Assembly (NCBI GenBank): GCA_017993775.1
Contig: JAGOMA010000018.1
Location: forward strand, 1 to 64,000
DNA length: 64,000 nt
Direction: 5' to 3'
From: Chloroflexota bacterium
GTDB taxonomy: Bacteria; Chloroflexota; Anaerolineae; Promineifilales; Promineifilaceae
Shown: in pieces, positions 60,909 to 64,000 of the stretch
How positions within the stretch are numbered: the first letter of the stretch is position 1
How the letters are laid out: each line of letters opens with the position of its first letter
Notes under the pieces: model-generated
Told to the model about the DNA's origin: nothing
Database searches by the model: none
What the model saw: only the letters and a program-made list of their open reading frames with translations
Program-made: the position numbers and the translations under genes

Positions 60909-61760
60909 TTATGGGTTAGCGAGGTGGATGGGGCGTTTCATTTCGATGCGGCGAAAGGCTTCGAAATAACCGGCGGTTTTGAATCCTTGCCAGATTTCGT
61001 CATCGAGCAGGTTTTCGGTGATGGTGTCTTGTCGTTTGTGGCGTTGGTGCAGGATGTGGAGGATGGCGGCCGTCACTTCTGCCGGGTCGCCGGCCGTTAC
61101 TTCTACGCAGACGCGGGTGAGTTGCAGGAGGCCGGCGTGGTATGTTACCCAGCCGCAGCCGCCATCCAGCAGTTCAATGACGAGGGCGGACAGGTTTTTA
61201 ACGTGGTGAAAGGATTCGATTTCGTTGAGCCAGTTGGGTTTTTGGCGGCGATGGGACAAGAGGATGATGGCGTCTTCGTGATCCAGGGGGGTGACGCTTT
61301 TGACGCGGATGTCGTTGGGGATTTCGGCGTGCAGGTTGGGGGCGCGGCGGGCGACGATGAGTTCTCTCGTTTCGGTAAAGCCGTATTTGCAGAAAAGGGC
61401 GTGGGCGGGGGCGTTGCCTTTGATGACTTCTAGCCAGATGGTAGCGACTTCCAGGAGGTGTGATTGGCGGATGAGTTCGTCCATGATGGCCTGGCCGGTT
61501 CCTTGACGCCGTCCTTCTGGCAGGACGCCAAGACGGGTGATCCAGCTACGGCCGTCGCGCGCGCCCAACATCCCCAATCCCAGCATCACATCGCCGTTCA
61601 TCGCCACAGTGGAACGGGAAAGGATAACATCATAGACGCGGGCATACTCTTGCAGACGCGCCACATTCATGGGCATGGGCACAACGTAATCAACGCGTGT
61701 CCGGTTGTAAGCGTCTACAAGTTGTTCGTAAGAAAAGTCGCTGGCAGGTACTAACTTCAT
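60909..61760 (-). CDS. GNAT-family acetyltransferase
   Basis: 283 residues. The acetyl-CoA-binding motif is clear in WITRLGVLPEGRRQGTGQAIMDELIRQ, followed by WLEVIKGNAPAHALFCKYGFTETRELIV. The C-terminal 120 residues (VKSVTPLDHEDAIILLS ... LTRVCVEVTAGD) form a second, less recognisable domain. Substrate unknown. It lies 21 bases upstream of the fusion gene, so it may act on a related metabolite. Confidence 0.87.
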   Translation of the reverse strand: MKLVPASDFSYEQLVDAYNRTRVDYVVPMPMNVARLQEYARVYDVILSRSTVAMNGDVMLGLGMLGARDGRSWITRLGVLPEGRRQGTGQAIMDELIRQSHLLEVATIWLEVIKGNAPAHALFCKYGFTETRELIVARRAPNLHAEIPNDIRVKSVTPLDHEDAIILLSHRRQKPNWLNEIESFHHVKNLSALVIELLDGGCGWVTYHAGLLQLTRVCVEVTAGDPAEVTAAILHILHQRHKRQDTITENLLDDEIWQGFKTAGYFEAFRRIEMKRPIHLANP

Positions 61761-61805
61761 GCCTGCCTCAGACAGATGGCGGAGGTACGTCTTGGAACCA
61801 TCACG

Positions 61806-62174
61806 TCAGTCATTTGCAAAGAAGGCGGCAATTTGCCCTGGGAATTGTCTGATATCGATGGGTTTGGTGATGCAGCCATCGCAGCCATAGCGTCTGGCCA
61901 TGTCTTCGGCAACTTCGGTGGGCCAGGCCGTAACGGCGACGATGGGCACGTTTTCCAGGTCTGGGATTTGCTTAAGCAGAGTGACAACGGTTTGGCCGTC
62001 AAGGTCTGGCAGCCCCATGTCGATGAGGATCAGGTCTGGTTTTTGCTCGATTGCCAGAGATACGCCGGTTTCGCCATCGGCTGCGTGGAGCAGGCGATAG
62101 GGATGTGGCTCCAGCACGCGTTCAATCAGCAGTTTGTTGGCCAGGTTGTCTTCGATTTGTAGAATGGTTTTCAT
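61806..62174 (-). CDS. CheY-like single-domain response regulator
   Basis: 122 residues from ATG 62174. A stand-alone receiver: acidic pocket IED, phosphorylatable Asp in PDLILIDMGLPD, Thr in AVTAWP and Lys in CITKPID. The N-terminal IEDNLANKLLIERVL is typical of PleD/DivK-like receivers. No output domain, so it must act through a partner; no kinase is nearby. Confidence 0.92.
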   Translation of the reverse strand: MKTILQIEDNLANKLLIERVLEPHPYRLLHAADGETGVSLAIEQKPDLILIDMGLPDLDGQTVVTLLKQIPDLENVPIVAVTAWPTEVAEDMARRYGCDGCITKPIDIRQFPGQIAAFFAND

Positions 62175-62215
62175 CGTCGCAGGACTCCATGGTGTCTGTG
62201 AAGCGAGGGGGATGA

Positions 62216-62467
62216 TCAGGCGGCGGGCGGCGGGACGGGCAGGTCGGCAACGGCCGTGTCCTTCCATTTCTCCCCTTCATCAATCAACATGACAGGAATG
62301 CCGTCTCGAATGGGGTATTTCAGGCCGGAATCGGCCGAAACCAGCCAGCAGCCGTGAACCAGCTCCAGGCGGCCAGGATCGTCGCCGTAATCTTTGGATT
62401 GGACGGCTTTGGGGCAGCGCAAGATTTCTAAAAGCTCGGGGCTGATGGGCGGGGTATCGTTGGTCAT
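62216..62467 (-). CDS. Trm112-family protein
   Basis: 83 residues. Trm112p/YcaR-like core: SPELLEILRCPKAVQSKDY, LELVHGCWLVSADSGLKYPIRDGIPVMLIDEGEKW. Only one Cys of the usual zinc ligands is near the start (RCP), so metal binding is doubtful. Family members support methyltransferases or have unknown roles. GCAGGAG lies seven bases before the ATG. Probably first gene of a minus-strand operon reaching 58158. Confidence 0.88.
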   Translation of the reverse strand: MTNDTPPISPELLEILRCPKAVQSKDYGDDPGRLELVHGCWLVSADSGLKYPIRDGIPVMLIDEGEKWKDTAVADLPVPPPAA

Positions 62468-62778
62468 AATTTTCTCCTGCGTTTAGGAACCTGGGCGATG
62501 TTGTGCGGCGTTTGGTTCTCGCTCGTGTGTTCCTGTTAGTATAGTAAACATGATGAGACTGTCTGGCGATCATACGCAACTTAAAGATAAGTGGCAAATT
62601 GAAAAACGGCCGTTTTCTCTTGACGCAGTTCCCCATTCGCCGGTTTCGTGTTATATTTTGTCCCTGCACCACGGCCCTAAACGGTCACGGCAACCATTAC
62701 CGTGGCCGTTTTTTACGCCTTGGGACACATCGTCCCCCGAATTTGCAGGTAGGGGAAACGATTCTGGGAGACATAGTC
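62468..62778. other. Divergent intergenic region between trm112-like gene and prfC
   Basis: No gene is seen. It contains a minus-strand TATACT near 62540 (possible promoter of the Trm112 operon), one ACGGCCGT copy at 62606-62613, a plus-strand TATATT at 62652-62657, and the leader hairpin at 62680-62714. Confidence 0.45.
62680..62714 (+). terminator. Terminator-like hairpin in the prfC leader
   Basis: AACGGTCACGG (62680-62690) pairs with CCGTGGCCGTT (62700-62710) with one G-T or mismatch, followed by T residues to 62714. It lies 64 bases before the prfC ATG and on the plus strand, so readthrough or attenuation would be needed for prfC expression from an upstream promoter. Confidence 0.7.
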
Positions 62779-64000
62779 ATGACGGAACAACAGATTACCC
62801 TCCATATGGACCTTCAAGAGGCCATTGATACCCGGCGCACGTTCGCCATTATTTCGCATCCGGATGCCGGCAAAACCACGCTGACCGAAAAATTGCTGCT
62901 CTACGGTAACGCCATTCACCTGGCCGGCAGCGTGCGGGCGCGCCGCAATCAGCGCAGCGCCACCTCAGATTGGATGGCGATGGAGCAGGAACGCGGTATT
63001 TCCATTACCTCGACGGTGCTGCAATTTCCCTATCAGGGCCACATGGTCAATTTGTTGGATACGCCCGGCCATCAGGATTTTTCCGAAGACACGTACCGGA
63101 CGCTGATGGCTGCCGACAGTGCGGTGATGATTTTGGATGCGGCCAAGGGTGTGGAAGCGCAAACGCGCAAGCTGTTTGAGGTGTGCCGCCAGCGCGGTAT
63201 TCCCATGTTCACGTTCATCAATAAGCTGGATCGGCCGTCTTTGGACCCGTTGGCGCTGCTGGATGAGGTGGAAACGGTGCTGGGAATGCAGCCGGTGCCG
63301 ATGAATTGGCCGGTAGGCGATGGGGATCGTTTTCGCGGAGTGTATGATCGGCGCACGAAGCAGGTTCATTTGTATGATCGCACGGTGCGCAATCAGACGA
63401 TTTCGCCGGAAACAATCACCACGTTGGATGACGGCCGTATCCGCCAAAGCCTGAACGAGACGCAAATTGATGATTTTTATACCAACGTTGCCCTATTAGA
63501 CGAAATGGGCATGGATTTTGAATTGGACGCCTTTCTGCGCGGCGAGCAGACGCCGGTCTATTTTGGCAGCGCGCTGACTAATTTTGGGGTGCAGTTATTT
63601 TTGGATGATTTTGTGCAGTTTGCTCCGGGGCCAGGTGCGTATCCGAGTGATAACGGCCGTATCGACCCCATCCACAACGAATTCTCCGGCTTCGTCTTCA
63701 AAATTCAGGCCAACATGAATCCCAAACATCGGGACAGCGTGGCTTTTTTGCGGATTTGCAGCGGGCGTTTCGAGCGGAACATGGTGGTGAACCATACCCG
63801 GCTGGGCAAATCTATCCGCCTGCCCATCCCCTATAAATTTTTTGCCGACGAGCGCGAGGTGGTGGAAGAAGCGTATGCCGGCGATATCATCGGCTTGCCG
63901 GGCAACCGCAATTTCAACATTGGCGATACGATCAGCGCCGGTAAGGCGTTTAACTTTGCGCCCATTCCCCGTTTTGCCGCCGAACACTTTGCCCGGCTGA
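62779..64000 (+). CDS. prfC: Peptide chain release factor 3 (partial, runs off the window)
   Basis: The first 407 codons are present; the gene continues beyond 64000. ATG 62779 follows GGGAG by eight bases. RF3 is a GTPase that removes RF1/RF2 from the ribosome. G-motifs: SHPDAGKTTLTEK, ERGISITS, LDTPGHQDFSEDTYRTL and FINKLD, followed by domain II (ANMNPKHRDSVAFLRICSGRF) and GDIIGLPGNRNFNIGDT. The absence of a VDH-type G3 and the PGHQDFSEDT sequence separate it from EF-G. Confidence 0.95.
   Translation, partial: MTEQQITLHMDLQEAIDTRRTFAIISHPDAGKTTLTEKLLLYGNAIHLAGSVRARRNQRSATSDWMAMEQERGISITSTVLQFPYQGHMVNLLDTPGHQDFSEDTYRTLMAADSAVMILDAAKGVEAQTRKLFEVCRQRGIPMFTFINKLDRPSLDPLALLDEVETVLGMQPVPMNWPVGDGDRFRGVYDRRTKQVHLYDRTVRNQTISPETITTLDDGRIRQSLNETQIDDFYTNVALLDEMGMDFELDAFLRGEQTPVYFGSALTNFGVQLFLDDFVQFAPGPGAYPSDNGRIDPIHNEFSGFVFKIQANMNPKHRDSVAFLRICSGRFERNMVVNHTRLGKSIRLPIPYKFFADEREVVEEAYAGDIIGLPGNRNFNIGDTISAGKAFNFAPIPRFAAEHFARL

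Larger units (their letters stand above)
1..64000. repeat. Highly iterated palindromic octamer ACGGCCGT, about 140 copies
   Basis: The self-complementary octamer ACGGCCGT was counted by eye at about 140 places across the window, roughly one per 450 bp, where base composition predicts one or two. Copies occur in all frames of genes on both strands (reading TAV, NGR, DGR or RP) and in spacers and hairpins. Frequent flanks are A or G upstream and T upstream of C downstream (AAACGGCCGTTTC). Examples: 14-21, 4459-4466, pairs at 29440-29457 and 30998-31013, and five copies in the tandem array at 52632-52751. Near-matches (TCGGCCGT, GCGGCCGT) are also common. Function unknown; it resembles HIP1 of cyanobacteria. 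Confidence 0.9.

Noticed and set aside
62779..64000. Elongation factor G
   Set aside because: The G-domain sequence (SHPDAGKTTLTEK, PGHQDFSEDT) matches RF3 and not EF-G.

Overview
The window looks like a chromosomal piece of a free-living bacterium of the phylum Chloroflexota, probably an Anaerolineae-type or related lineage. This is inferred from the protein types (tricorn protease, type III pantothenate kinase, BMP-type ABC transporter, secreted proteins with DUF11-like modules) and from gene style; no marker such as rRNA is present, so the assignment is tentative. About 55 genes, one tRNA and many hairpins fill both strands. There is no phage, transposase, CRISPR array or obvious island.

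Layout: 0-4.3 kb, a large secreted subtilisin-like protease. 5.1-6.3 kb, two tandem ArsR-DUF2087 regulators behind a dyad-rich operator. 6.4-12 kb, two unknown genes, coaX, a lipoprotein substrate-binding protein, an alpha/beta-hydrolase-like protein and a DAHP synthase. 12-16.5 kb, a Nudix enzyme, two glycerophosphodiester phosphodiesterases, a small membrane protein, an EamA transporter and YegP. 16.6-24.5 kb, the classical nusA-rnpM-infB-rbfA-nrnA-truB-ribF cluster (rimP is not next to it). 24.5-31.8 kb, minus strand: SnoaL-like protein, tricorn protease, ruvA, ruvC, yebC and a GH1 beta-glucosidase. 31.9-39.9 kb: a V4R-domain protein, a response regulator, a giant YfhO-flippase fusion and a GT-C glycosyltransferase. 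40-46.6 kb: greA, a degenerate Nudix protein and a four-gene BMP nucleoside/sugar ABC transporter. 46.6-53.5 kb: hydrolase, mutL, a pair of anchored paralogues, tRNA-Leu(CAA), an ECF sigma factor with its likely anti-sigma protein, and a zinc-ribbon Nudix enzyme. 53.6-64 kb: a peroxiredoxin-like gene, a PQQ-type sugar dehydrogenase, acetyltransferases, a HAD hydrolase, a three-domain serine-metabolism fusion, a CheY-like regulator, Trm112 and the start of prfC.

Most notable results. (1) The peroxiredoxin-like gene at 53606-54166 is interrupted by one in-frame TGA exactly at the first position of a CxxC redox motif (UxxC), followed at the proper distance by a hairpin fitting the bacterial SECIS rules: a probable selenoprotein hidden from normal gene calling. 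(2) The palindromic octamer ACGGCCGT occurs about 140 times in 64 kb (1-2 expected by chance), resembling the HIP1 phenomenon of cyanobacteria; it lies in genes and spacers and has been amplified in frame in the anti-sigma gene. (3) A 909-residue protein fuses a threonine/serine dehydratase-like PLP enzyme, a phosphoglycerate-dehydrogenase-like domain lacking the usual catalytic Arg motif, and an SbnI/SerK-like ParB-fold serine kinase domain. (4) Two secreted proteins end in the same T-Y-x-P-x-x-V-x-P tail. (5) Dispersed tandem palindromes (AGATTGGNCCAATCT), heptamer minisatellites that also appear in frame inside proteins, and leader hairpins before nusA, greA and prfC deserve attention.
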